Shown here piece after piece: positions 46,576-57,620 of a stretch of 64,000 nt of DNA. The number at the start of each line of letters is the position of its first letter. Position 1 is the stretch's first letter. Both the position numbers and the translations under genes were made by a program. The notes beneath the pieces were generated by a model. The model saw only the letters and a list, made by a program, of their open reading frames with translations, was not told the DNA's origin and searched no databases. Source of the DNA: Caenorhabditis elegans (lineage: Eukaryota; Nematoda; Chromadorea; Rhabditida; Rhabditidae); contig NC_003280.10 of the NCBI RefSeq assembly GCF_000002985.6, positions 1,426,001 to 1,490,000 of the forward strand. Direction: 5' to 3'.

Positions 46576-46911
46576 CCAAAAATTTTTCTCTCGTCAAGAA
46601 CAATATACTCTAACAATTTTCTACCTTTATTCACCGTGAAAAGTCAAAATTCGAAAAAAAAAACGGGCCAAAGTATGGTGAAAAGGGAAGGCTGTGATAT
46701 TTGTGTGTAAACATTATTTTTATTATTAATTGTATGTGGAATATAATAAACTCGTACTATTTACAAGATAGTAGGTGAGAAATGAAAAAATTTGGAAAAA
46801 AAAGTTGAGGGAGGAGAAGAGGAGAGATCTAGACGGCTTGAGAACGGGGGAAGGGAGGGGGGTTGCAAGAAAAAATAATGATTATCGATTTTTGTGACGT
46901 CACGGGGTGGT

Positions 46912-47555
46912 TCAGATTACTCTACGGAACATGTAGATGTGCTTGGCAAAGTCCTCATTCGGTTCGGTGGCGGCGTCTTCTAAGTTCAGGGCCTTCTTGG
47001 TTTTTGAGTTTCCGTTGAGCATGCGGAGGAAGTTGCGGTGTTGGAAGGTCTGCAAGTTTTATATTGATACAAGCAGTCTGAGGAAAAATTGGTTCAGAAA
47101 ATTGAATTCTTCATAAAAATCTGACTCCGGAGCTTTTTTTTTTGCAAAATTGAAATTTTCAATATTGTCGACTTTTTGGCTCAACTGGTAAGAGTGATGC
47201 CTGGTGCACAACACACCAGGGTTCGACACCCAGTAGGGCCAAAATTTTTTAATTTGTTGTTTTAAGCATATAGAAACATTTTGGAAAGTTATGTTTTTTT
47301 TTTGAAAAAATCGAAAAAAGTTTACAATTTTTTTGAGAAATTGTTTTTTTGCAAAGTCACAAATTTTTTCAAAATCTAAATTGATAAAACGCCTCAGTAA
47401 GCAGTACAAACCTGCGAGTTCTCCTGATTGTGCACAAATGGTAACCGGAGGACCATACGACGCTTGACGGGCACCGATTTGGCGCCGAAGCAACAGCTGA
47501 CGAGAATTGTGGATACCAGGATCCAGACGATGATACCCTTGTTGAGACTGTTCAT
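46912..47555 (-). CDS. Small secreted peptide precursor candidate, 93 aa
   Basis: Two exons, 47412-47555 and 46912-47049, join in frame at CAG/ACC. The product has a clear signal peptide (IIVWILVSTILVSCCFG) and then a mature part of about 69 aa with no cysteine. A KRR site (VPVKRRMVLRLPF) and a second basic site (SKTKKALNL) could be processed by convertases. An acceptor (TTTTTCAG) lies 28 bp upstream of the ATG, so the message is trans-spliced or has a 5' leader exon. I do not recognise it; a neuropeptide-like or secreted regulatory peptide is possible. It is bracketed by two head-to-head pairs of tRNA-like elements, and one more lies in its intron. Confidence 0.72.
47174..47244 (+). repeat. 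tRNA-like element 3 (in intron of the small secreted gene)
   Basis: Ends TTTTGGC and GCCAAAA can pair. The middle forms CCTGGTG/CACCAGG with loop CACAACA, a perfect 7-bp, 7-base hairpin. The upstream flank (TTCTTCATAAAAATCTGACT) is shared with other copies. Confidence 0.78.
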
Positions 47556-47670
47556 GGTGACGGCGAGTTTGCGCGGGAACACTGAAAAAATGAATAAAGT
47601 TCATGAAAAAATTATGAAACGTCGGGAAAAAACTGCGGAAATCGAAGAAAACCGCTAGAAAAAAACTATT

Positions 47671-47741
47671 AACCCCGGCTGGGCATCGAACTCGCGACCT
47701 ATTTCTCCCCAGTCATCCCTCTAACCAGTTGCGCCATTTCT
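47671..47741 (-). repeat. tRNA-like element 4
   Basis: Reverse-strand A-box TGGCGCAACTGG and B-box GTTCGATGCCC. Head to head with element 5. Confidence 0.75.
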
Positions 47742-47780
47742 GCCTCCCCCGTGGCTTTGCAAGGAGGGTGTGCGGACGAA

Positions 47781-47850
47781 GATGGCGCAACTGGTAAGGA
47801 GCCTGTCTGTGGTGAAATAGGTAACGGGTTCGACCCCCGGCCAGGGCCAA
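47781..47850 (+). repeat. tRNA-like element 5
   Basis: A-box TGGCGCAACTGG, B-box GGTTCGACCCC, end AGGGCCAA. Its 5' end is about 40 bp from that of element 4. Confidence 0.78.
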
Positions 47851-48486
47851 TAGTTTTTTCAAGCTGTGTTGTGGAAAACTACAACAATAAATATAGAAGT
47901 GTTCCAAAAAAAGGCGGTTTATATACAAATTTTGACGTATTTTGGGGTGGAAACCTTTTGAAATTTTGAAATTTCGATCTAAAACAATTTCAGGGCTTCA
48001 GCGTGAGCACCAAAACATACATCTTCCCACGAATTTATAGCAGAGAATTCCAAAAAAGGGATAGCAGATGAAACCTTGAACTACGTGACTTCAAACGTTG
48101 TGCAATTAACTTTTAGAGACCAAAATGAGAAAAAAAGAGAGAAATGTGAGAGAAAAGATGATCCTAAAAATATATAAAAACTCAAAAGCTCATCCTTTTT
48201 ATATAAGACCAATTGTCTACGTCATCTATTATATTCTAGGAGGGAGGGAGGTTGGGTTAGCATTAGGAGGTGCACAATAGGTGTCGGATGATAAGCTGAA
48301 TCATAATATTATAGACAAAAATAGGGAAAAAGTACGGAAGAAGACGTCAGGAGATGGGATCAGCAGAGCCGAAAATGGAATTTGGCTCCAGTCTGGCGGG
48401 AGGGGGAGGAATTTGAACCGGTACATAACCAAAAAATAACTTCTTAAATTCAAAAAAACATATAAAAAAATTTCTGCAAAAAAAAC

Positions 48487-48552
48487 CACCACTGGGGGTC
48501 GAACCCCGGACCCTTTACCTACAAGCCATCCCTCTTACCGACTGCGCCAAAA
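48487..48552 (-). repeat. tRNA-like element 6
   Basis: Reverse strand TGGCGCAGTCGGTAAGAGG with B-box GGTTCGACCCC. This A-box has the regular AGTCGG form. Confidence 0.78.
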
Positions 48553-48993
48553 AGTCAATTTTTTCAAAAATTTTCCAAAAACCGCTTCAGACCAGATTTT
48601 CATGGAGAAGCTGAATTTTGACATTTCTGAGCTCGAAAAATATAATTTTCACGTCATATACGACTATAAATCACTCAACAAAAAGTAGACTTTTTTAGAG
48701 AAAAAAAACACCAAAGTTTGCACAATTTTATGATGATTACGTTGCGTGCAGACCAATCTAGAAACGTATTTAGATCTATTCATAATTTATTGCCTATTCA
48801 GTTTAGTTGTGTCATGAAGAACGTGGACTTTAGCAAATAAAAATTGTTAAGGCTCAAAGTTTGGGTTGAAAGATCGAAAAACTAGATTTTTCGAGGTTTA
48901 GGACTAAGCTTTAGGGTTGAAACTAGAAAATTTAAACTTCTCATCAAATTTTGCTCTTGGACAATTGTTTTCAAAAAATATTTCTGTAAAAAC

Positions 48994-49062
48994 TTGGCTC
49001 AACTGGTAAGAGGGATGGCTGGTAGGCAACAGACCAGGGTTCGACCCCCAGAGAGGCCAAAA
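48994..49062 (+). repeat. tRNA-like element 7
   Basis: TTGGCTCAACTGGTAAGAGG to GAGGCCAA. The middle forms CTGGT/ACCAG with a 9-base loop. B-box GGTTCGACCCC. Confidence 0.8.
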
Positions 49063-49140
49063 TTTTTTATTTTCTTATTTTCACTCTGAAAGTTGCCCAA
49101 AATAACTGAAAAAGCTTTTAAAATTTTTCGAAAATTCGCT

Positions 49141-49213
49141 TTTTTGGCGCAACTGGTAAGAGGTTTGACTGGTAGGAAATAGGTCCGGGGTTCGAGCCCC
49201 GGTGTTGGCGAAA
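49141..49213 (+). repeat. tRNA-like element 8
   Basis: TGGCGCAACTGGTAAGAGG, B-box GGTTCGAGCCC, with a CCGGGG/CCCCGG T-arm-like stem. The 3' end is TTGGCG rather than the complement. Confidence 0.78.
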
Positions 49214-50008
49214 TTTTTTTGCACGCAATTTTAAATATGTTGTATGGGTTTTAGAATGAGAAATATAAGTTTTGAAGGAATTTTTTTTGTTTGGTTGAAG
49301 TGGGCTCTGATTTTTGAATTATAAAAACTTGCCATTTAATTTTTCAGCTGCCTGTGGAATTTTGACCTTTTAAATCAATCTTTGTATCGAATGTGATAAG
49401 GAAATTCATTTTCTGGATTGTTTTTCGAAAAATTTTCGGGAACAAAAAATTTTGAAAAAAAATTTTTTTGACCAAAACTAAACTGATAACCTTATCAAAT
49501 GAAGTACAAAAAGTGTCCTTATCACATGCTGATAGTGATCAGAAAAGTGATTCATTCTCATCCTTACTCACTCAATTTTACTCCGAAAATATTCCCCAAT
49601 CGGGAATATTTTCGACGAATTTTGATTCGTTAGCGCGAGAATAACAAAAAAGTCATACGTTAAATGAATAATCAAACTAGAAATCTTTGACATTTATATT
49701 TATATTCTGTGACGACACAGCAAAAAAAGAAAAAATCATAGGAGACAAAAAATGGGGGGAGATAATAAGGTCAGAACTGTGCCACAAAAATTCCGGGTAC
49801 GTCCCATAGAGATATGACGTACATACTATGAATACTGTTTACTGCAAATCATCTTGTTTTAGGTATGAAAGAAACAATTGAAAAAATTTGCAAAAAAACA
49901 ATTTAAAATTTTTTCAAATTTTTTTCTAAAAAAAAAACCCCCTCAATCGCGTTCAGAATATGACAAAAAGCTTAGTTACTTTTAGAAAAAATGTTTAGAA
50001 CAAAATAC

Positions 50009-50075
50009 CACCACTGGGGGTCGAACCCCGGACCTATTGCTTACCAGTCATACCTCTTACCGACTGAGCCAAAAA
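50009..50075 (-). repeat. tRNA-like element 9
   Basis: Reverse strand TTGGCTCAGTCGGTAAGAGG and B-box GGTTCGACCCC. About 150 bp from element 10 in the same orientation, with similar flanks, so probably a local tandem duplication. Confidence 0.8.
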
Positions 50076-50160
50076 ATCAAATTTTCAAAAAATGTTCAAA
50101 AAGCGATTTCCAGTCATTTTATGTCATTTACAAGCTCAAAACAACAAAATAAAAAAGTTT

Positions 50161-50229
50161 TCCACCACCGGGGGTCGAACCCCGGACCTATTGGTTACCA
50201 GCCACTCATCTTACCGACTGAGCCAAAAA
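50161..50229 (-). repeat. tRNA-like element 10
   Basis: Reverse strand TTGGCTCAGTCGGTAAGATG and B-box GGTTCGACCCC. Partner of element 9. Confidence 0.8.
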
Positions 50230-50533
50230 CTCAAATTTTCGAAAAATTTTCAAATTTGGTTTTGATCATTTTTCACTGCAAAACACGAATTTTATAGTCA
50301 AATCTAGGCTAGAAAGAGTTGAAAACTTTGAAAAATCAGGAAAACATGTAACTTAAAGGCCAAGGCCACTACACTAAACTTCCGAGAAAACCTGAAAAAC
50401 AACTGCAAAACTTCCTTGAAACATGACCTTAAATACAGAACTACTGGAATTTTTAGTGATCAAGAAGAAAACGCAGGTGAATTTGGGTAAAGTACGTAAG
50501 AAGTCAGATTGGGGGACGGCTGTGACCTTCGGC

Positions 50534-50552
50534 GGGGGGGGGGGGGGGGGGG
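50534..50552 (+). repeat. Homopolymer of 19 G
   Basis: An uninterrupted G19 run follows GGC in otherwise AT-rich DNA. It can form a G-quadruplex, and such tracts are deletion-prone in C. elegans lacking the DOG-1 helicase. Confidence 0.9.
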
Positions 50553-50760
50553 AAATCGGAGATCAAACTGCTAAAAATAGGGAGAGCTAGGGTAATTTGG
50601 TTTTAAAAAAGCATAAAGAAATTTGAAAAGAAGAAACGTTAAAAATATTGAAATTTGAAAAAAAAAATCTCTAAAAAATTTCTAAAAAATTGTTCGTCAA
50701 AATTTTTTTTTCAGTTTTCTAATCATTTTCCATACTCATTTTATCTTGCAAAAAGAAATA

Positions 50761-50829
50761 GCCACCACTGGGGATCGAACCCCGGACCTATTTCATATCA
50801 GCCATCCTTCTTATCAGTTGAGCCAAAAA
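50761..50829 (-). repeat. tRNA-like element 11
   Basis: Reverse strand TTGGCTCAACTGATAAGAAG; the A-box GG is changed to GA. B-box GGTTCGATCCC matches the consensus best of all copies. Confidence 0.78.
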
Positions 50830-51190
50830 CCCAACTTTTCGAAAAACAATTTTCAAAAATTCTAGAAAATTACATTTTTCCAATGACTTATATATGTATC
50901 TATATAAATATTTATATTTAAACCCATTAGTAGTAGGCGTATGTACTATGAAAATGTGAAATACAATTGGGATTAGTGGTAATCCTTTTGGCTTTCCGAG
51001 GAAAAGTCAAGGCTGGAAATCAAACCTTTTAGCAGTTTACTCATACATTTGCCACGTCATAAAAAATTCTTGAAAAAAAATGAAGAAAAAATGAAGGAAA
51101 AGAGGTTCAGCTCGTCATTTTTCATTTTGAAATTAAAAGTTCAAAAATTCAATTTTAAATTCCAGTGTGGGTTGGGAGTCTAGACAAAAA

Positions 51191-51257
51191 TGACCAACTG
51201 GGGTCGAACCCCTGACCTATTGCCTACAAGTCATCCCTCTTACCAGTTGAGCCAAAA
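51191..51257 (-). repeat. tRNA-like element 12
   Basis: Reverse strand TTGGCTCAACTGGTAAGAGG with GACTTGTAGGCAATAGGTC and B-box GGTTCGACCCC. Confidence 0.8.
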
Positions 51258-51502
51258 GTTCATGTTTTCGAAAATTGCTGAAAAAAAGCGTCTGACTCAG
51301 AATTTTATGTAGAAGTCGAATTTTTGACTAGAAATGAGAAATAGTGGGGAAAGAAAGTGAGAAAATTCAATTATCATCAATTTTCAAAAAAAATCAGCTT
51401 AAAAATACTTTCCTATAAATGTGTGATCAAAATTTAGATTCTCCATAAAATTCTGACCCGGTAGTCTTTTTTCCAGAAAAATTAAAAAATTGAAAAAAAT
51501 AC

Positions 51503-51575
51503 TTTTGGTTCAACAGGTAAGAGGGTTGACTGGTAGGCAGCACACCATGGTTCGACCCCCAGTGCCGTCAAAAAA
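51503..51575 (+). repeat. tRNA-like element 13
   Basis: TTTTGGTTCAACAGGTAAGAGG: the A-box has two changes. B-box GGTTCGACCCC retained. The upstream flank CTCCATAAAATTCTGACC is conserved with other copies. Confidence 0.75.
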
Positions 51576-52110
51576 ATTTTATATGCATTTTTTTATGTAA
51601 TAAACGGTAGTTTTAGCTTTGTTTACAAATTCAAATTATTAGAACACCAAAATTTGGGGAGTTTTCGGAATTTTTGCAAAGAAACCTATAACAATGACAT
51701 AGCAAAATGACAAAATGAAGAGATTTTTGAATTGTTTGGTCATTTAGCTGATATTTTACCAAATATATATAGAAGAAGACCTAATGATCAAAATAAGTAC
51801 ACTTTTCGAGAAAAAAACCAAAAGACTAAAAAAACACCCTCAGGGAGGCTCATTTATAAATAAAACATGGTGCATCGACTACTTATGACTAATACGCCGA
51901 AAATGATGGATTTCAAGAGTATTTTTTAAAGATGAACTTTGGATTAGTCTGAACATAATGTTTTATGGGGGTTGACCAGCTGAAAATTGAGAGTTTGATC
52001 TGATCTGTCGATCCGGGAAAAGATCAAAATTTTTGATTTTTAAAGCTCCTAGTGGCAGCAAAAACCAATGCTTAGTCTATGGACGTCGTGTAAAAAAATA
52101 GAAAAAATAG

Positions 52111-52179
52111 ACCACCATCGGGGGTCGAACCCCTGACCCTGCGCTTACCATCCGCGCCTCTTACCTACTGCGCCAAAAG
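52111..52179 (-). repeat. tRNA-like element 14
   Basis: Reverse strand TTGGCGCAGTAGGTAAGAGG and B-box GGTTCGACCCC. Confidence 0.8.
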
Positions 52180-52760
52180 TACACTTTTTTAGTTCCTCGA
52201 AGCCGGGCCAATATTAATGCCGAACTTCGAAATTTTTAAGTAGAATTTTCACGTTATGTTGAAAAAAAATTGAAAAATCTAAAAAAATTAAATTAGAAAT
52301 TTGTCTTGAAAGTTTGAATTTTTCAAAAATTGATTTTTTTTTGATTTTTTAAAAAATGTTCTAAAAGTTCAACAAACACATTTTCTGCTTGTTCTAAGAT
52401 TTTTGGGTGGGCTTATGACATCAAATCATCTAATCCAAATATAATATAGTTTTAGGGATTTTTGGTAAGGGATTTCAGAGTCAAAATGATTTCATCTTTG
52501 TTTCAAGCCAAAACAAATGGCTAAAAAATGTTGCAATGAGATTATTTATGTGATACATCATAACACATTTCATTATTTAAAATAAAGATTCAGAAAACCA
52601 AAAAAAAAAAAACATTTTTTCTCAGTGACGAATCAGAGCTTGTAATGAGATTAATAGGGATGATCTATGGGTTAAACACATCAAGAATGCTAAAAAATGA
52701 ATGAAAAATGATGAATAATACGCGGAAATTCAGAAAATCTGAAAAAAAAATTGGTGTCCA

Positions 52761-52830
52761 CTTGGCTCAACTGGTAAGAGGGATGACTGGTACGCAATAG
52801 GTCAGGGGTTCGACCCCCGGAGAGGTAAAC
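52761..52830 (+). repeat. tRNA-like element 15
   Basis: TTGGCTCAACTGGTAAGAGG, middle GACTGGTACGCAATAGGTC, B-box GGTTCGACCCC. Close to the consensus of the group, but the 3' GGCCAA has become GGTAAA. Confidence 0.8.
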
Positions 52831-53354
52831 ATTTTTTTCTGTATTTTTTGAGTATTGTGAATCCATTCTAGCACCTTATCGTAATATCATTCGTGCTTTT
52901 TTCGAAATTTTTCGAAATTTTTTTATTGTTTAGAAAATTTACCAAAAAAATTCCTATGGATTAAGTAAGGTATTTCCCATAAAAAAATTCTAAGAAGTCT
53001 TTAATTGTTAAGAAAAAGAACAACCCAATAAAAAGTGAATTTATTAGATAACACCAAATAAATAATATTTATTTCCTATTAAAAGTTCCCGAAAAATAAT
53101 AAATTCATGAAAAATTGCATTACGCGACTTCCTTCCTGAAACCCCATGTGATCATAAAATAGGTTTTGCAAGATAAAAGTGCCACTTTAAAACAATTCAT
53201 GACGAATTCTTTGTTAAAAAATCAGAAAACGTGAGAAAATTGGTGCAAAAAACATGTTTTATGATATTTGAACAGAAATTAGGCGAACAATTCGAAATCC
53301 CGGTGAAATTCAGATTCGGGAAAATTTTTTTTTTGAAAAATTTGACTAGTTGCA

Positions 53355-53425
53355 TTTTTAGCTCAACTGGTAAGAGGGATGGCTGATAGGCAACAGTCCA
53401 GGGTTCGACCCCCGCCAGGGTCATT
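53355..53425 (+). repeat. tRNA-like element 16
   Basis: TTTTTAGCTCAACTGGTAAG with A-box TAGCTCAACTGG and B-box GGTTCGACCCC. Confidence 0.78.
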
Positions 53426-53637
53426 AATTTTTATTTTAGCCGCTCATGCGATTATCATGCTTAGTTTTCCTCAGAATTGAGTTTTAAAGCAAAATCGGAA
53501 TACTCGAATTTTAGCGCTTTAAAAAATCAGCTTTCAAAACACTTACACTGAATTTTAAATGATTTTTATATGAAAATTCAAAATCTTCTCAAAATTCTGA
53601 CTCGGGACCAATTTTTAAACGATTTTGAAATTTGCAT

Positions 53638-53708
53638 CTGTGGCGCAACTGGTAAGAGGTAAGACTGGCACGCAGAACACCAGGGTTCGACCCCCAGCGG
53701 GGTAAAAA
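53638..53708 (+). repeat. tRNA-like element 17
   Basis: TGGCGCAACTGGTAAGAGG, CTGG/CCAG stem, B-box GGTTCGACCCC. The upstream AAATTCTGACTCGGGACC flank is one of the clearest copies of the shared flank. Confidence 0.8.
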
Positions 53709-54230
53709 AATTTTGTCTTGCTGTTTTTGTTCTAAAAATGTGTTTTTAAATTCAGTAAACCCATTCGAAATTTTTTTGTTCTGCAAAATGTTTTAGAAAC
53801 TTGAAAAAAAGGGAATATTTTCTAGAGTTTCTTCCTAAAAAAATGTTTTTCTTTAAAAATCCTACCACACATGACGCAAAAGCCTGAGCAAACACAAATG
53901 AGTAATAACTAAAAAAATTACTTTTTTTCCGAAAAAATAATGAATGCACACGAACTTTTTCGCATATTTAAACGGAAATAGCCACCCCTACCTCGTGACA
54001 AGTGTTCTATGTATGTGGGAATATTAGAGAAGTGTCCCGAAGTTTAAAGTATAGATATTTGAATGAAGAACATGGGAGAAATATTTCAACAAAATAAAAA
54101 TTAACCCAAGAAGTGTAAAATTAGTTTTTAGATCTCTGAGCATAATTCCTGGACAAATTAAAGCAGAAAATTCGATTTCCTCACAAAATTTTGGCTCTGG
54201 ACCGCTTTTTTTAATTAAGAGAATTGCAAA

Positions 54231-54317
54231 AGTGGCTCAGTTGGTAAGAGGGGTGGCTGACACGCAATGAACCGGGGCCCCCGATGGGGTCACAATCGAC
54301 CCCCGATGGGGTCACAA
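54231..54317 (+). repeat. tRNA-like element 18, B-box destroyed by an internal duplication
   Basis: A-box TGGCTCAGTTGG is the best in the group. The segment CCCCCGATGGGGTCACAAT is present twice in tandem, and the B-box GGTTCGA is replaced by GGGGCCC. Confidence 0.75.
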
Positions 54318-54824
54318 TTTTTTTTGTTTTTTTTTGGCGTAGTTATCAAATAATACATATTTTAAATTGGCTAAAGCTATGAAATTTGGAAAATTTTTTA
54401 TAGATTTTTTGGAACGTAACTACCAAACTGATTGCAAGTTCCGAAAAAAAAAGCAGACATCAGCCTAATTTATGATTATCGGAGAAAAAAGTGTGTCACT
54501 AACAAATTTTTAATGAATTAAAAGCGCACAAAAACAAGTTTCCAGACAGACGTACACAACATATCTATAAATCACTTGGGACATTTTGATTCATCTGGAA
54601 TCGGAAAAATTAGAGATCTGTTGGTATGCCTGGAACACTTGACAACATTGGTAAAATGTGAAAAAAACAATTGACAAAAGTGGGGAGTTGAAATGAAATT
54701 GGAATTTTGCAAATAATTTTTTTTGGAAAATAAAATTTTTTTAAAATTTTCGAAAAAAAAAGCAGAAATGTTTTTAAAGTATGATTAGTAAACTAATTAC
54801 CACTTGCAAAAAAAAAAAATATCA

Positions 54825-54889
54825 ACCATCCCCGGGGGTCGAACCCGCGACCTATTGCTCACAGTCATTCCTCTTACCAGTTGAGCCAT
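54825..54889 (-). repeat. tRNA-like element 19
   Basis: Reverse strand TGGCTCAACTGGTAAGAGG and B-box GGTTCGACCCC. Confidence 0.8.
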
Positions 54890-55121
54890 TACTCCACATT
54901 TTCAATTTTTTTAGAAAAAAAAATTCCCGCATTAGAATTTTATGGAGAGTTCAAAATTTTCACTAAAAATTGTCTAAAAACCATGTGAAGTACTGAAAAA
55001 ATTAGTTTTTCATATCAGAGTTGAGTGAAAATTAGAGATTTTCGATTTTTGACTATTAAAAAGTAAATTTAAAGTAACTAAATACAGTTATAAAGCACAT
55101 ACAAACAAAACAAAAATATTT

Positions 55122-55187
55122 ACCCCACACGGGGATCGAACCCCTGGCCTATTGCGTACCACCCATCACTCGTACCAGTTGAGCCAC
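55122..55187 (-). repeat. tRNA-like element 20
   Basis: Reverse strand TGGCTCAACTGGTACGAGT and B-box GGTTCGATCCC. The shared flank follows as GGTCCAGTCCAGAATTTTGT. Confidence 0.78.
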
Positions 55188-55796
55188 AGATGCAAATTTA
55201 AAAATTGCTGAAAAATGTGGTCCAGTCCAGAATTTTGTGTAGAATTTGAATTTTTAATCAAAAAACTTCAAAATATTCCTATTCTATCTGAAAATTTAAA
55301 TTGAAAAAAATTGAAAAAAGTTCCGACGCACTAGAGAATGACATTTTCTAGCCTAAAAGTTCTTGGAATTTTTCTGAAACTGACAGGTCTAGAATTTTTG
55401 AAAGTTCAATGGTTTTTCTCTTAGAGATTAGACCAATGATCTAGAGCTTCTTTTTTGCTAAAGCAACATTTTCCTCTGGGAAAAAACCAAAGTTTGACTA
55501 CATTTCTGCAACAAGTCCGAAGTTTTTTTTTTTTTTAATAAAAATTCAAAGGAATCTAATAAACTATTCTCCAAATCTCGAAAAATAACAATAGGAAACA
55601 AATCTAGAAAAATTGGAGGAAAATGGAAGAAGTAGGGCGGAAATAATACTCCTTTTGTTTTTTGAACATTTTCCGGGAATTTTCCGGGAAGTTGGGGGAG
55701 TTTTGGGCTTTCCAAAAATGAATTTCATCTGGAAAATTGGGAATTTCATGAAGTTTTGGGTTAGTGGGGGTTTTTTTGAAATTCTGAAAATTTCAG

Positions 55797-55867
55797 TTTT
55801 GGCTCAACTGGTAAGAGGTGTGACTGGTGTGCTATAGGTCCGGGGTTCGACCCCCGACGGGGTAAAA
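55797..55867 (+). repeat. tRNA-like element 21
   Basis: TTTTGGCTCAACTGGTAAGA, B-box GGTTCGACCCC, 3' end GGGGTAAAA as in element 17. Confidence 0.8.
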
Positions 55868-55921
55868 ATCTTTTTATTTTTTATTGCAAGGCATACATCA
55901 GGTAAATTTACAAATTTGAAC

Positions 55922-55992
55922 TTTTGGCTCAACTGGTAAGAGGGATACCAATGGAGAAATAGGTCATGGGTTCGATTCCCAACGAGGCCAAA
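55922..55992 (+). repeat. tRNA-like element 22
   Basis: TTTTGGCTCAACTGGTAAGA to GAGGCCAAAG: both ends can pair. B-box GGTTCGATTCC is a perfect consensus. Only about 55 bp after element 21, same strand. Confidence 0.82.
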
Positions 55993-56540
55993 GTTTTTTG
56001 TTTTTTTTTTGTTTTTGGAATACTCTAGAAAACTTGAATTTTCAGGTTATTTTTTCCCGAAATACCTGCATAATTTGAGCGAACCTATAACTCTTCACAA
56101 ATTCCACTTTTTTTTGCAAAAAAGTGGCCCCTTCATAAATAAATTATGGCCTGTGACAAGCGATGACTAATACCTTGAAAATGACTAATTAGGTAATTTT
56201 CGCATTGCAGAATATGTTAAAGATAGTAGGTGAAATGATATGAAATTGGCAAAAATTACTGGAAATTCAAAAAAAAAAGTGGAAAAATTTTTGAATTTTT
56301 TTAACTTTCCAAATGTGCATAAGTCGGAAACCAAAAACGTTAGCAAAAAGTTGTTAACTACAAAAATATTGCTCTTAATTTTATCTACAGTTTTGAAGTG
56401 AACAAGTTTTTACCAAGTCTATTCTGAAAAAAGGTTACAGCGGTTACAGCGGACAAAACATAGGCCCAAATTCTTGGAAAATATGATATCCCGTCAAAAT
56501 ATATGTTAATCTCACACAACAAGTCTAGCAAAAAATAATG

Positions 56541-56606
56541 CACCCGGACGGGGGTCGAACCCCTGACCTAGTACCTACCAGTTCACCTTCTTACCAGTTG
56601 AGCCAT
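56541..56606 (-). repeat. tRNA-like element 23
   Basis: Reverse strand TGGCTCAACTGGTAAGAAG and B-box GGTTCGACCCC. Confidence 0.8.
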
Positions 56607-56931
56607 AAAGACAAAATTTTAAAAATGAAAAAAAAAAACTGAAATAAAATTATAAATTTTGCATGAAAACCCAATTTTTTATAGTTCTTTTCTGAAATGA
56701 CGTTGAGCGTTTGGAGAAAAGGGCCAAAAAGTGATGTGTACATATGAAGTTTTGCAAGAAGAACAAACAAAGAAACGCCCTCTTTTAATCCAAAAACCAA
56801 AAAAAAAAGATTGCTCGTGACAGAGTAAGGATATTATAATTGAATCAAGGTGATGCTCTTTTTTTAGTAAAAGTGTGCACTTTTGGACTTTTAGGTAAAG
56901 CCATGTTTAGAAATTCATAAAAAAATTTCTG

Positions 56932-56998
56932 TCATTGCGTGGAATCGAACCCCAGACCCATTTCGTACAAGTCAACCCTCTTACCAGTTAAGCCAAAA
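56932..56998 (-). repeat. tRNA-like element 24
   Basis: Reverse strand TTGGCTTAACTGGTAAGAGG and B-box GGTTCGATTCC. Confidence 0.8.
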
Positions 56999-57620
56999 AT
57001 TCAATTTTTCGGAAATTTTCAGAAAACTTAGAAAATCATTTTTATTCAGAATTCAGCCTTTTTATAGGTAGGTGTTTCAAAGAGTTCAAAACTAAAAAAA
57101 TTAACTTCCGCCACTTATTTCAAAAAGTGTCCTGAATAAAACAATAGAAAGTTCCGGGGACACATTCCAAAAGTTCAAATGAAAAATGTTTAGGGTTCCG
57201 TGTGATGATCGAAAAGCTCAAAGAGCCAACATGACGCCAGAAAATTTTCATTAAGACCTTTCAAGGTTAATAGACAAAAATAGGGATTTTTCTGCAAAAA
57301 ATAGAAGAATATCCTGAATTATACTATTGCTGGAAACATGGCAGAAAGTTCGATGGAAATTCAAAACCAGGAAAAGTTCAAGGATCTCAAGTTTCCTGCT
57401 GACCTCTGACTTGGCCAAAAAGTGAAATATTTGCTATTTTTGGAAAAAAAAACCTCAAAAAATCAACAACAAATATCAATTTTTTTAAAAACTGTTTTTC
57501 AAAAATAAAGAAATAGAAAAACAACAAAACTTCCTAGCAAACGGTTGGCAGACAAAATGACCTGCCTAGTGCCTGTCTTTGATATTCAGGGTAGTGCCCG
57601 ACATAGTGGTATCACATCAT

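Noticed and set aside
46335..56800. Calling the tRNA-like copies functional tRNA genes
   Set aside because: No copy I folded by eye has a standard 7-bp acceptor stem in register or a 5-bp/7-base anticodon arm with a credible anticodon.
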